64,000 nucleotides of DNA. Origin: Caldifarciminota bacterium (GTDB lineage: Bacteria; Hydrothermota; UBA3072). A program made the translations under genes and the position numbers. Below the pieces are notes generated by a model. It made no database searches. It was not told the origin of the DNA and was given only the letters and a program-made list of their open reading frames with translations. This document shows, piece after piece, positions 35,096 to 44,370 of this stretch. The stretch lies in assembly GCA_016930175.1 (NCBI GenBank), contig JAFGHJ010000007.1, forward strand, positions 1 through 64,000, written 5' to 3'. Positions within the stretch are counted from its first letter, which is position 1. Every line of letters begins with the position of its first letter.

Positions 35096-36630
35096 GCATG
35101 CTTCTCGACTATTTTACTTAAATCCAAAAACCTGTCTTTAAGAGCGGGATATAGCGAACGATAAACAGCATAATATTCGTCGTATTTCTCAGCGTTCTCT
35201 TTATTAGGCTCGGTAGAACTCTTCACTTTTATTATCGCATCGCAGGCATCCTCGAGACTCGAATATACACCTGTACCCTCGCCTGCCAGTAATGCAACAC
35301 CCAATGCTCCCCCATCGGTCACATTTATTGTAGTCATTGGCGCGTTGTTTATATCAGCTTGAATTTGCAGCCAGAAAGGCGACTTCGCGCCACCGCCCGA
35401 TCCTCTGATTTCTTCTATCTTTATATTCTGACTTCTGATCACTTCCAATGAATCACGAAGACCGAAAGCGACCCCTTCCAGAACCGAACGAATAAAATCT
35501 CCATCAGTATGCCTGAGACTCAAACCGAAAAACACGCCTCTCGCATTCGGATCCGCGTACGGAGCTCTTTCCCCGGTAAGATATGGCAAAAAGATAAGGC
35601 CTTCGCTCCCTACAGGAATTTTAGCAGCTTTTTCTTCCATTAGAATATAGGGGTCCACGCCCTTTTTAGCTGCTTCAGCTTTTAAATCTTTAAATAGAGT
35701 ATCCCTTAGCCAACGAAGCGAACCGCCGGCAGAAAGCATAACTCCCATCAAATGCCATTTACCTTTAACCGCATGACAGAATGTATGTAATGTATGCCCG
35801 GGGTCGAGATGGTGCTCGTCACTCGCGGCAAAAACAACACCGGAAGTACCGACAGTCGAAGATATTACTCCTTCTCTTATTATTCCCGTGCCTACTGCTT
35901 GAGAAGCCTGATCTCCGCCACCACCAACAACAGGCGTTCCTTCAGCAAGTCCGGTCTCACTGCTTGCCTTTGCATTAACCTTTCCGCTAACATAAGAAGA
36001 CTCAAAACACTCGGGAAGTATGTCCTTATCGATATCCAACTCGTCCAATAATTCATCAGACCATTTTCTATTCTTCACATCCAGGAAAAGCATGCCTGAA
36101 GCGTCAGACACCTCTGTTGCAAACTCACCTGTCAGGCAAAAACGGATATAATCCTTGGGTAATAATATCTTATAAATTTTCTCATAAATTTCGGGCTCGT
36201 TTTCTCTTACCCATATCAATTTACCTGCGGTAAAACCTGTAAGAGCCGGATTCGACACAAGATCAATTAATCTCTCCGCACCAATCGTATCTGTAATATA
36301 CTGACACTGTTTCTCAGTTCTCTGATCGCACCAGAGTATTGCCGGGCGCAGTATTTTATGTTCCTTATCAAGGGTTACCAGACCATGCATCTGTCCGGAA
36401 AGACCTATACCTTTTATTTCTTTAGGATCTACAGATGACTTACTAATAACTTGCTTTATGGCTTCTACCGTTCCGTTCCACCAATCGTTTGGGCGTTGCT
36501 CAGCCCAGTTTACTTTTGGAGTTTGAAGAGGATATTCAACGGTAGCGGTCACTATTTTTTCCGCTTTTTCATCCATGATAAGTGCTTTGATTCCACTTGT
36601 TCCAAGATCAAGACCTAATAAAAAACTCAT
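35092..36630 (-). CDS. xylB: Xylulokinase
   Basis: 512 residues, FGGY kinase family. LGLDLGTSGIKALI is the N-terminal phosphate-binding loop, NWAEQRPNDWWNG the substrate loop, SGQMHGLV and ILWCDQRT the xylulose site, and RGSGGGAKSPFWLQIQADI with TDGGALGVALLAG the C-terminal ATP site. Phosphorylates D-xylulose for the pentose phosphate pathway. First gene of the operon; ATG 5 nt after AAGGAG. No XylR-type regulator gene is in the window. Confidence 0.97.
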   Translation of the reverse strand: MSFLLGLDLGTSGIKALIMDEKAEKIVTATVEYPLQTPKVNWAEQRPNDWWNGTVEAIKQVISKSSVDPKEIKGIGLSGQMHGLVTLDKEHKILRPAILWCDQRTEKQCQYITDTIGAERLIDLVSNPALTGFTAGKLIWVRENEPEIYEKIYKILLPKDYIRFCLTGEFATEVSDASGMLFLDVKNRKWSDELLDELDIDKDILPECFESSYVSGKVNAKASSETGLAEGTPVVGGGGDQASQAVGTGIIREGVISSTVGTSGVVFAASDEHHLDPGHTLHTFCHAVKGKWHLMGVMLSAGGSLRWLRDTLFKDLKAEAAKKGVDPYILMEEKAAKIPVGSEGLIFLPYLTGERAPYADPNARGVFFGLSLRHTDGDFIRSVLEGVAFGLRDSLEVIRSQNIKIEEIRGSGGGAKSPFWLQIQADINNAPMTTINVTDGGALGVALLAGEGTGVYSSLEDACDAIIKVKSSTEPNKENAEKYDEYYAVYRSLYPALKDRFLDLSKIVEKHA

Positions 36631-36653
36631 AATTACTCCTTTGTTTTTAAATT

Positions 36654-36675
36654 ATTGTTTTATTTGAACAACAAT
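36654..36675 (-). promoter_or_regulatory. Candidate operator upstream of xylB
   Basis: ATTGTT (36654-36659) and AACAAT (36670-36675), perfect 6-bp arms with a 10-nt spacer, between the promoter and the SD. ROK-family XylR sites are also TTTGTT/AACAAA-like, but regulator and binding are inferred. Confidence 0.35.
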
Positions 36676-36696
36676 CAAAGACTTTTTACAAGAATA

Positions 36697-36724
36697 TATA
36701 TAACGATAATTACATTTCATGCAA
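36697..36724 (-). promoter_or_regulatory. Promoter of the xyl operon
   Basis: Minus strand TTGCAT (36724-36719), 16 nt, TATATA (36702-36697). Confidence 0.55.
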
Positions 36725-36725
36725 G

Positions 36726-36860
36726 TGGGAAAACTAAAATTAAAAATCAAATATTAAAATGCAAAATTATAAACAAAAATTCAAAAAGTAACCAAAAATA
36801 TAAAAAAGATTATCCAGAGTACACAGAGTAATCAATTGTGGTAAAAAGAACAGTTGATAA
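36726..36860. repeat. Word repeats in the xylB/kinase divergent spacer
   Basis: An A-rich AAAATTAAAAATCAAATATT run (about 36737-36770), then CCAGAGTACACAGAG (about 36816-36830) facing the xyl operon and ATTGTGGTAAAAAG (about 36835-36848) facing the kinase gene, each in the promoter-directed polarity. Confidence 0.55.
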
Positions 36861-36951
36861 TTCATAATTTCGCAAATATATTAGAAACTTTTTTCCCTTA
36901 CGTATTTATACACTTTTTCCTTACATTTTTTCAAAAAAACAAAAAACAGGC

Positions 36952-36979
36952 TTGCAAATTTCTAATACTACATTAAAAT
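36952..36979 (+). promoter_or_regulatory. Promoter of the kinase-regulator pair
   Basis: TTGCAA (36952-36957), 16 nt, TAAAAT (36974-36979). Only 11 nt separate the -10 from the ATG. Confidence 0.55.
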
Positions 36980-36990
36980 TTGTTAAATAA

Positions 36991-39537
36991 ATGATTAAAG
37001 ATAAATCGTTAGTGAAATCAAAACAAAAATCTAAGTCTAAGGATGAGAATTTAAAACATTTGCATTCAAAATACAAAGAATCATTCTCCTTGATTTTTAA
37101 TGACTATCCATATCCGATAATTATTATCAATAAAAAAGGACTGATAGAAGACTTAAATAAAGCCTCAATCAAATTACTGAAATGCAGCAAGACTAAAATC
37201 AAAGGTAAACCTTTAACACAACTTTTTACAAGCGATACAAAAAAATTACGAAAAAAAATTGCCGAGTTACGGAAAGGGGAATCTCAAAATAATTGGGAGA
37301 AGGCGCTATTCAGGAGTTTCATGGATAATATTCCGATCTCCGTTTACTTTAAAGACAGGGAAGGGCGACTTCTTCAAGTAAGTAAATACTATCTGAAACA
37401 GCCGGGAGCTCCCAAAGCAGATTCGGTAGAAGAAATAATAGGAAAAACCGATTTTGATCTTTATTCAGAAGAGTTAGCTCGTGAAACCCGTGCAGACGAA
37501 TTGCGCATAATGGAAACAAGAGAACCTGTCGTCGACAAAGAAGAGAAATCCAGAACTCCGGAAGGGGAAGATGTATATTTGCTTGTGCATAAAGCTCCCT
37601 TCGTCGATGATAATGATAATGTCATAGGAATTCTAGGTATTACTCGAGACATTACCGATCATAAGAAATTAGAACAGAAGTTATTCTACGAAAGGTCTCT
37701 GCTTGAGAGTCTTTTGAATAACATACCTGATCATATTTACTTCAAAGATAGAGAGAGTCGTTTCATCCAGGCAAGTAAATCTGTGGCTAATCAGTTCGGA
37801 CTTAAAAGCGTAGATGAGTTGAAAGGTAAGACGGATTTTGACTATTTTACGAAGGAACACGCTGATTTAGCTTACCGTGATGAGCAAGAAATAATTAAAA
37901 CAGGCAAACCAATCGAAGGTAAATTAGAAAAGGAAACCCATCCCGACGGAAGAATTACCTGGGTTTCCACAACTAAAATCCCGCGATATGACAAAGAAGG
38001 AAATATAATAGGTATTTTAGGTATTTCAAGGGATATTACAAAGAGAAAAGAATTAGAAGAAAAATTAAAGGATAGACTCGAGGAACTCGGGGAAGAAGTA
38101 TTGTTTAAAAGTCGACTGCTTACATCTCTCTTAGATAATATACCCGACCGAATTTACTTTAAAGATGGAAAAAGCCGATTTATCACTGTAAGCGAATCAC
38201 TAGTAAAGTGGCTCGGGGCCTCAAAAGCTGAGGAAATGATAGGAAAAACTGACTTCGATTATTTTACCGAAGAACATGCAAAACCTGCATATCAGGACGA
38301 ACAGGATGTAATGAAAACAGGTAAGCCAATCGAAGGAAAAGCTGAAAAGGAAACTCATCCTGACGGTAGAATAAACTGGGTATCCACAACCAAAATTCCT
38401 CGTTACGACGAGGAAGGAAACGTGATAGGAACACTTGGAATATCCAGAGATATTACAGATAAAGTTCTGGCAGAAAAAAAACTCGAAGAAAGTGCGAATA
38501 AATTAAAAACAATCGTGAACGCAGTCAGTGAAGGGCTCGCGATCGTAGACGAGAATCATAGAATCCTCGAAGCAAACGAATTTCTTTTTGAATTATTCGG
38601 CTTAAAAAGAGAAAAAGTCATAAACAAAAAATGCCATAAGATCTTCGGACCATGGGAAGAAACATGCAAGGAATGCCCTCTTAAAAAATTATTTGAAAAA
38701 AATGTGAGTTCACCTGTAATCGAAAAAACAAAAGTATCAAAGAACGGTATGATACAATATTTTAGTATTCAATGTTACCCAATCCCAAATTATAACAAGA
38801 AGAGACTTCAAAGCGTAATATCTATAAGAGACATAACCGAAAGAAAAAACATGGAGAAGAAAAACATACAAAACTACAAGAGAAAAATGAAGAATCTGTC
38901 CCATAAACTTACTCTGGCAGAAGAACACGAAAGAAAAAGAATCGCAACAGATCTTCACGCCGACATAGGACAAACTCTGGCTTTTTTGAAACTAAAAATT
39001 GGCGAATTAAAAGAGAAAAAATCTTCTCAAAATATGTATAAATCGCTGGAGGAAATCTACGACCTTGTTCAGAATGCCATAACTTCAGCCCGTTCCTTGA
39101 TGTCACAAATAAGCCCGACTATTCTTTATGAACTCGGTTTTATACCGGCAGTCGACTGGCTGGCTGAAAGCATTTTAAAAGAAAATAACATCGAATACGA
39201 GTTTAGCGATGACGGAAAAGAGAAACCGTTAACTGAAGACATCCGTATTTTACTATTTCAAGCCGTGCGAGAATTACTAACTAATATAAGAAAACACGCA
39301 AAGGCTAAAAAAGTAAAAATTTCAATAAAAAGGACAGCAGAAGATATAAAAATAGAGATTGAAGATAATGGTATAGGTTTTGATACTTCAGCATTAGATT
39401 CATATTGCGAAAAAGATGTGGGATTTGGTCTCTTAAATATCAGGAGCCGCATTGACGTCGTAGGCGGATCTTTTGAAATAGAATCACACAAAAAAAGAGG
39501 AACCAAAATAATATTAAAGGCACCTCTAAATATTTAA
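36991..39537 (+). CDS. Multi-PAS soluble sensor histidine kinase (NarX/DesK-type)
   Basis: 848 residues with no membrane segment. PAS domains at about 30-80, 108-228, 236-353, 375-492 and 505-625; the three middle ones are close copies (NNIPDHIYFKDRESRF, DNIPDRIYFKDGKSRF), so they arose by tandem duplication. HisKA_3 follows, with H656 in RKRIATDLHADIGQ, and a HATPase_c domain ends the protein (NIRKHAKAKKVKISI, DNGIGFD, GFGLLNIRSRI). CxxCPLKK after the last PAS may bind metal or sense redox. Cytoplasmic sensor; signal unknown. The gene has no SD and its promoter abuts the ATG. The regulator gene is 11 nt downstream. Confidence 0.92.
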   Translation: MIKDKSLVKSKQKSKSKDENLKHLHSKYKESFSLIFNDYPYPIIIINKKGLIEDLNKASIKLLKCSKTKIKGKPLTQLFTSDTKKLRKKIAELRKGESQNNWEKALFRSFMDNIPISVYFKDREGRLLQVSKYYLKQPGAPKADSVEEIIGKTDFDLYSEELARETRADELRIMETREPVVDKEEKSRTPEGEDVYLLVHKAPFVDDNDNVIGILGITRDITDHKKLEQKLFYERSLLESLLNNIPDHIYFKDRESRFIQASKSVANQFGLKSVDELKGKTDFDYFTKEHADLAYRDEQEIIKTGKPIEGKLEKETHPDGRITWVSTTKIPRYDKEGNIIGILGISRDITKRKELEEKLKDRLEELGEEVLFKSRLLTSLLDNIPDRIYFKDGKSRFITVSESLVKWLGASKAEEMIGKTDFDYFTEEHAKPAYQDEQDVMKTGKPIEGKAEKETHPDGRINWVSTTKIPRYDEEGNVIGTLGISRDITDKVLAEKKLEESANKLKTIVNAVSEGLAIVDENHRILEANEFLFELFGLKREKVINKKCHKIFGPWEETCKECPLKKLFEKNVSSPVIEKTKVSKNGMIQYFSIQCYPIPNYNKKRLQSVISIRDITERKNMEKKNIQNYKRKMKNLSHKLTLAEEHERKRIATDLHADIGQTLAFLKLKIGELKEKKSSQNMYKSLEEIYDLVQNAITSARSLMSQISPTILYELGFIPAVDWLAESILKENNIEYEFSDDGKEKPLTEDIRILLFQAVRELLTNIRKHAKAKKVKISIKRTAEDIKIEIEDNGIGFDTSALDSYCEKDVGFGLLNIRSRIDVVGGSFEIESHKKRGTKIILKAPLNI

Positions 39538-39548
39538 AGGAGTGTTGA

Positions 39549-40196
39549 ATGAGTATAAAGATAATGGTTGTTGATGAACACAAGATTCTAAGAGAAGGTT
39601 TATCTACATTAATTGCAAAACAACAGGACATGGAAATAATAGGAGAAGCAACAGATGGAAGGGAAGCTCTGGAATTATTAGAAGAGCTCTCGCCTGACCT
39701 TATATTAATGGATGTGACCATGCCTAATTTAAATGGAATTGAGGCAACCCGAAAAATTAAGTCGAAAAATCCGGAAATTGAAATAATAGCACTTTCACTA
39801 CATTCCGACAGAAGATACGTCCTCGGCATGATAGACGCGGGAGCTTCAGGATATTTGCTTAAGGAATGCGCTTTTGATGAACTGGTACGCGCCATAAATA
39901 CGGTTATGTCAAAAAAGAAATATTTAAGCCCTGGCATATCAGATATTTTGATTGAAGAGTACGTTAAAAAGACCACACAGGAAAAACCTACAATTTACTC
40001 AAAACTTACACCAAGGGAAAGAGAAATTTTACAGCTCATTGCCGAAGGCAAAAATACAAAAGAAATCGCACGGTATTTGTTTATTTCGGTAAAAACTGTA
40101 GAAACTCACAGAAGACATATAAAAAAGAAGTTAAAGGTGCAAAGTGTAGCCGAATTGACTAAAATAGCCATTAAAGAAGGGCTTACTGTACTATAA
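39549..40196 (+). CDS. NarL/FixJ-family response regulator
   Basis: 215 residues. Receiver domain 1-120 with phosphorylatable D55 (LILMDVTMP), T/S and K positions (ALSLHS, GYLLKE); the usual acidic pair is present as D-E (VVDEHK). LuxR-type HTH at about 148-210 (LTPREREILQLIAEGKNTKEIARYLFISVKTVETHRRHIKKKL). Transcriptional regulator partnered with the kinase upstream. It is the only DNA-binding regulator in the window and lies between the xyl and TRAP/kdu operons, so these are possible targets, though unproven. SD AAAGGAG. Confidence 0.94.
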   Translation: MSIKIMVVDEHKILREGLSTLIAKQQDMEIIGEATDGREALELLEELSPDLILMDVTMPNLNGIEATRKIKSKNPEIEIIALSLHSDRRYVLGMIDAGASGYLLKECAFDELVRAINTVMSKKKYLSPGISDILIEEYVKKTTQEKPTIYSKLTPREREILQLIAEGKNTKEIARYLFISVKTVETHRRHIKKKLKVQSVAELTKIAIKEGLTVL

Positions 40197-40249
40197 ATCA
40201 CAATATAAAAAACTTAGAGTTTTAGTAAACGAGTCGGCAGCGACGCAAT

Positions 40250-40391
40250 CGATTCCACTAAATTAACGATTGAAGAATTAAATTAATTTGTGATATTTGT
40301 GCAATTCGTTGTTTCTGATTCTGAGAGCGTCTGAGTTTTAAAACAACAAACTTTTTTCTTTGTGCTCTTTGTGTGCTTTGTGTGAGAATAA
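40250..40391. repeat. Word repeats between convergent genes
   Basis: TTTGTGATATTTGTGCAATTCG (about 40290-40311) and CTTTGTGCTCTTTGTGTGCTTTGTGTGAG (about 40359-40387). Read from the minus-strand stop at 40412 the latter runs outward as CTCACACAAAGC. Confidence 0.65.
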
Positions 40392-40411
40392 CTTGTAGTC
40401 GGTCTTTTTAA

Positions 40412-41704
40412 TCAAAATCCGAATAAACGTGGCAAAATTAGCGAAACACCAGGTATATAGGTTATAAGTAGTAACGCAATTATCATCACCGCAAAAAGCG
40501 GCAAAAGACTTTTAAATACTTCATGAATCTTACCATGACCAACGCCAACACCAACAAAAAGAACTGTTCCGACAGGAGGAGTACAAAGTCCTATACAAAG
40601 ATTGGCAATTATTATGATACCGAAATGGACAAGATTTATGCCAAGTTTTTCGATTATAGGAAGGAAAATGGGAGTAAAAATCAATATCGCCGGTGTCATA
40701 TCAAGAAAAGTACCTACGAAAAGCAGCATGACATTAATCATCAGAAGAATTGCAATCTTATTGCTTGAAATGGATACTATGCCCGAACTTATGAGTTCAG
40801 GAACATTCTGAGATGCCATAAACCACGACATGCCTGTAGATGCTCCGATAAGAAGCATTACTACAGACGTTGTAATCCCGCATTGAATCAATATACCGGG
40901 TAAATCCTTCCATTTAACTTCTTTATAGATAAACACTGCAAGGATAAACGCATAAACGACGGCAATACTCGCTGCTTCTGTCGGAGTAAATATTCCGCTC
41001 AAGATTCCACCCATAACGACTATGATCAACAACAACCCGGGAAGAGCACCAAAGAATCTTCTTATGGTCTCCTTCATAGGTATTATCTTACCGGTTCCGT
41101 ATCCTCGTTTTTTTGATATTACGGCACTTGCACCCATCAGAAACAATCCGACAATAATCCCGGGAATAATACCCGCCAAAAAAAGTGCGGCAACGGACAC
41201 CGTACCTGTAACAAGAGCATAGACAATCATTACATTGCTTGGAGGTATCAAAAGACCCGTTGTAGCGGCACATGAGGTTAAAGCAATATTAAAATTCTTA
41301 TCGTAACCTTTTCTGTTCATTTCGGGAATCATAACTCCTCCAATCGAAGTTACAGCAGCAACCGAAGAACCAGATACCGCTCCAACCAGCATACAACCTA
41401 AAGTGTTGACGTACGCGAGCCCTCCTGTAAATCTGCCGACCAATGCTTCTGCAAAGTCAATCAATCTCCGCGCTATTCCACCTTTTCCAAGCAGTAAACC
41501 CATAAGTATAAAAAACGGGATTGCAAGGAGAGCAAAACTATCTATCCCTGTCGCAAGACGCGGGGCTACTATATCAACTGCAGAAACGCTACCAACGGCG
41601 GAAACAGCCCACAAAGTCGCAAGACCTATGCATATTCCAATGGGAACATCCATTACAAGTAATGCTATAAAAGTAACCACCATCACAATAACAGGAATAT
41701 TCAT
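40412..41704 (-). CDS. dctM: TRAP transporter large permease (DctM)
   Basis: 430 residues, about twelve membrane segments, DctM/SiaM family. Conserved loops: FFILMGLLLGKGGIARRLIDFAEALVGRF, GCMLVGAVSGSSVAAVTSIGGVMIPEM, GLLIPPSNVMIVYALVTG. Drives secondary, ion-coupled uptake of an organic acid together with DctQ and DctP. Start overlaps the dctQ stop by 4 nt (ATGA). Gene order P-Q-M on the minus strand. The divergent kdu genes suggest a uronate-type substrate. Confidence 0.95.
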   Translation of the reverse strand: MNIPVIVMVVTFIALLVMDVPIGICIGLATLWAVSAVGSVSAVDIVAPRLATGIDSFALLAIPFFILMGLLLGKGGIARRLIDFAEALVGRFTGGLAYVNTLGCMLVGAVSGSSVAAVTSIGGVMIPEMNRKGYDKNFNIALTSCAATTGLLIPPSNVMIVYALVTGTVSVAALFLAGIIPGIIVGLFLMGASAVISKKRGYGTGKIIPMKETIRRFFGALPGLLLIIVVMGGILSGIFTPTEAASIAVVYAFILAVFIYKEVKWKDLPGILIQCGITTSVVMLLIGASTGMSWFMASQNVPELISSGIVSISSNKIAILLMINVMLLFVGTFLDMTPAILIFTPIFLPIIEKLGINLVHFGIIIIANLCIGLCTPPVGTVLFVGVGVGHGKIHEVFKSLLPLFAVMIIALLLITYIPGVSLILPRLFGF

Positions 41705-42210
41705 CTCTCTTCCTTGCGCATCAAGAAGGATATATCTTTAAAAACAAACTCAATAGAGTAAGTAATTATGAAAATCGCACTTATGGGGAGACAGAGATAA
41801 AGATACCCTGTAGGTATACCCATTGTAGGCGAAGTTTGATGATTAACAAACGCGTTACGAACGAAGTTTATGCCGCCAATCAACATAACACGAAAAGCGA
41901 AAAAACCAACAAGAAAGGCTATTACGACTTCCAGCATTCGCCTGTGATTCGTATCCAGTTTATGAGCAAAATATTCCATTCCGATATGTGCTTTCTGTCC
42001 ATATGCATAGGCCGCACCAACCACCCCACACCACATTAACATATAAGTCGAGGATTCCTCAGTCCAAACAGCAGGAAACCTTAAAACCAGTCGCGTAAAA
42101 ACCTGCCATAAAACAGTTACTACCATTATACCTACAAGGAAAACAACAAAATAGCCCAGTATTTTGTTTCTCCAATCGGAGAGAGTTTTAAAGATTTTTT
42201 TCAATGACAT
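41701..42210 (-). CDS. dctQ: TRAP transporter small permease (DctQ)
   Basis: 169 residues, four membrane helices, DctQ family: FTRLVLRFPAVWTEESSTYMLMWCGVVGAAYAYGQKAHI is the hallmark region. Pairs with the large subunit. Only 13 nt follow the binding-protein stop and the SD is weak, so translation is likely coupled. Confidence 0.93.
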   Translation of the reverse strand: MSLKKIFKTLSDWRNKILGYFVVFLVGIMVVTVLWQVFTRLVLRFPAVWTEESSTYMLMWCGVVGAAYAYGQKAHIGMEYFAHKLDTNHRRMLEVVIAFLVGFFAFRVMLIGGINFVRNAFVNHQTSPTMGIPTGYLYLCLPISAIFIITYSIEFVFKDISFLMRKEER

Positions 42211-42223
42211 ACTGTGAAAGATC

Positions 42224-43231
42224 TTACTCTTCCTTAATGGCTTTTACTTTTTCAAGTAAAGGTCCTATAATCTCATCCGTAGCATATTCTTTATACATTG
42301 GCTGTACTGCTTCTACGAAAGGTGTTTGATCCGGAGTTATTACCTTTACGCCTACCGAATCGAGAAGTGCGAAGTTTTCTTTAACTACCTCAGCCCAGAG
42401 TTCCTTCTGGTATTCAACGGATATATCAAAAGTCTTTATCATTATAGCCCTATCTGCTTCAGTCAATTTATCCCACGCTTTTGTACCTGCGAGAACAACA
42501 TCCATCGGCGAGGTATGTTTATCAAGAGAATAATATTTGCAAACTTCATAATGTCTTGCTGAAACAAACGAAGGAGGATTATTTTCTGCTCCGTCCACAG
42601 TTCCCTGCTGCAGCGCAGTATAAAGTTCACCCCAGCTAATAGGAGTGGGGGAAGCCCCAAGCGTTTTTAATAAATCTATAGCCATAGGGCTTTTTATAAC
42701 CCTTATTTTAAGATTCTTGAGATCGGCAGGAGTTGTAATTAGGCGATCCTTTGTATAGAAACTTCTCTCACCCGCTTCATAAAAACCTATTCCCACGAGC
42801 CCTCTATCCGAACCCGCAGCCAACAAATCCTTACCAAAAGCCGAGTTAAGAACTTTCCATTTATGTTCTTTATTTCTGAATAGATAGGGCATCCCCAGTA
42901 CTTTCATCTCCGGAACAAAAGCTTCTAAACCGGCTGAAGACACTTTGGTCAAATCCAATGTTCCCATTTGGAGCTGCTCGATTAGTTCTTTTTCCCCTCC
43001 CAGCTGACCACCTGGATATATTTTTATTATTATGCGCCCGTCAGTCGCTCCCTTTAAAGTATCTGCCCAGAATTTCATAGCCTTATGTACGGGATGATTT
43101 ATATCAAGCGCATGACCTAATTTTAAATTGATTTCCCCTTCCGCGGCTTTGCCTTTACCACCACACCCTGCACTTATTATTAATGTCACAACAATAAAAA
43201 TTATTATAAATGCGTTTCTAAATAACTTCAT
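42224..43231 (-). CDS. dctP: TRAP transporter substrate-binding lipoprotein (DctP)
   Basis: 335 residues. Signal with lipobox SAGC (C23), unusual but known for DctP. Fold motifs: LKLGHALDINHPVHKAMKFWADTL, RIIIKIYPGGQLGGEKELIEQLQMGTLD, the conserved arginine in LKIRVIKSPMAIDLLKTLGASPTPISWGELYTALQQGTVDGAENNP, which binds a substrate carboxylate. The WGELYTALQQGTVDGAENN motif is common in uronate-binding members (glucuronate/galacturonate type), which agrees with the kdu genes next door. First gene of the operon. Confidence 0.93.
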   Translation of the reverse strand: MKLFRNAFIIIFIVVTLIISAGCGGKGKAAEGEINLKLGHALDINHPVHKAMKFWADTLKGATDGRIIIKIYPGGQLGGEKELIEQLQMGTLDLTKVSSAGLEAFVPEMKVLGMPYLFRNKEHKWKVLNSAFGKDLLAAGSDRGLVGIGFYEAGERSFYTKDRLITTPADLKNLKIRVIKSPMAIDLLKTLGASPTPISWGELYTALQQGTVDGAENNPPSFVSARHYEVCKYYSLDKHTSPMDVVLAGTKAWDKLTEADRAIMIKTFDISVEYQKELWAEVVKENFALLDSVGVKVITPDQTPFVEAVQPMYKEYATDEIIGPLLEKVKAIKEE

Positions 43232-43297
43232 AAAATACCTCCTATTGTTTACGGCTTAACACCGAAATAATATATAAGCATCTTAGAATCTATGAGT

Positions 43298-43325
43298 ATA
43301 CTAATGTTTTAACAATCTTTGTCAA
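43298..43325 (-). promoter_or_regulatory. Promoter of the TRAP operon
   Basis: Minus strand TTGACA (43325-43320), 16 nt, TAGTAT (43303-43298). Confidence 0.65.
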
Positions 43326-43333
43326 GGGAAGTT

Positions 43334-43402
43334 TTTACCACAGAGAACACAGAGAAAAAAACATTTTATTTCACCACGAAATACACTAAATACACGAAAA
43401 AA
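43334..43402. repeat. CACAGAG elements behind the TRAP promoter
   Basis: TACCACAGAGAACACAGAG (about 43336-43354) and CACCACGAAATACACTAAATAC (about 43372-43393), both reading CTCTGTG or TTCGTGG towards the TRAP promoter. Confidence 0.65.
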
Positions 43403-43482
43403 CAAATTAGTTACGGATAAACAAAGATTTTTTTAATTTTTTTTGTTTTGGCTCTGGACGTAAAACTCGCGACTCTTGACTC

Positions 43483-43510
43483 TTGACATTTATTTTTTTC
43501 TCACTACGAT
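43483..43510 (+). promoter_or_regulatory. Promoter of the kduI-kduD-DUF4861 operon
   Basis: TTGACA (43483-43488), 16 nt, TACGAT (43505-43510). The -35 is the last copy of a CTCTTGAC word run. Confidence 0.5.
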
Positions 43511-43539
43511 TTAAAATAAACTTAAAGGAGGTAATGAAT

Positions 43540-44370
43540 ATGGAAGTAAGATATGCAGCAGATCCTGTTCGTTTTCCTCGCATGACGACGGAAGAATTGA
43601 GAGAAAATTTTTTAATTCAATCGCTTTTCAAAGTGGGAGAAATTAAAATGGTCTATTCCGATACCGACCGCGTTATAATCGGCTCCGCACTCCCTTTTGA
43701 CAGTTCTATTATACTCTCCGCAGCTGACGAATTGAAAGCAGCCTATTTCACCGAAAGGCGAGAATTGGGAGCACTTAATGTTGGAGGACCGGGAACTATC
43801 GAAGTTAACGGAAAAAGCTACAAAATGAAAGAACTTGATTGTCTATATATAGGCAAAGGAAACGAAAAGATTGAATTTGCCAGTGATAAAGCGGACAATC
43901 CTGCGGCTTTTTATCTTTTGAGCTATCCGGCACATACTGAATATCCCACAAAGTTGTCACGGATTAAAGATGCAGAACCGGGGAATCTGGGTTCGGATGA
44001 GAATGCAAATAAAAGAACGATATACAAGCACATACACCCAGATGGAATTAAAAGTTGCCAGCTGGTAATGGGTGTAACCATATTGGCAGCTGGTAATGTC
44101 TGGAATACTATGCCTCCTCACACTCACGAACGCCGAATGGAAGTATATTTTTACTTTGGAATAGGAGAATCCGACAGGGTTTTTCATATTTGCGGAAAAG
44201 CAGATGAAACAAGACACATTGTGGTATCTGACAGACAGGCTGTTATTTCTCCCAGCTGGTCTATCCACTCGGGAGTGGGAACTTCCGCTTATAGTTTCTG
44301 CTGGGGTATGGGTGGAGAAAACCAGTCATTCGATGATATGGATCACCTTGACATAGGAGATTTAAAATGA
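43540..44370 (+). CDS. kduI: 5-dehydro-4-deoxy-D-glucuronate isomerase
   Basis: 276 residues from the ATG at 43540, chosen over an ATG two codons earlier because the AAAGGAGGT would then be too close. Isomerises 5-keto-4-deoxyuronate (the product of pectate, alginate-like or glucuronan lyase action) to 3-deoxy-D-glycero-2,5-hexodiulosonate. The cupin zinc motif MPPHTHERRMEVYFYF is intact and the rest follows KduI closely (DRVIIGSALPF, RRELGALNVGGPGTI, WSIHSGVGTSAYSFCWGMGGENQ). Overlaps kduD by 4 nt. Confidence 0.97.
   Translation: MEVRYAADPVRFPRMTTEELRENFLIQSLFKVGEIKMVYSDTDRVIIGSALPFDSSIILSAADELKAAYFTERRELGALNVGGPGTIEVNGKSYKMKELDCLYIGKGNEKIEFASDKADNPAAFYLLSYPAHTEYPTKLSRIKDAEPGNLGSDENANKRTIYKHIHPDGIKSCQLVMGVTILAAGNVWNTMPPHTHERRMEVYFYFGIGESDRVFHICGKADETRHIVVSDRQAVISPSWSIHSGVGTSAYSFCWGMGGENQSFDDMDHLDIGDLK

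Noticed and set aside
35781-36051. Plus-strand open frames over xylB
   Set aside because: Antisense shadows of a well-conserved kinase gene with no SD.
43334-43402. CRISPR-like array from regularly repeated CACAGAG words
   Set aside because: Repeats are 7-9 nt, degenerate, with no spacers of constant length and no cas genes.
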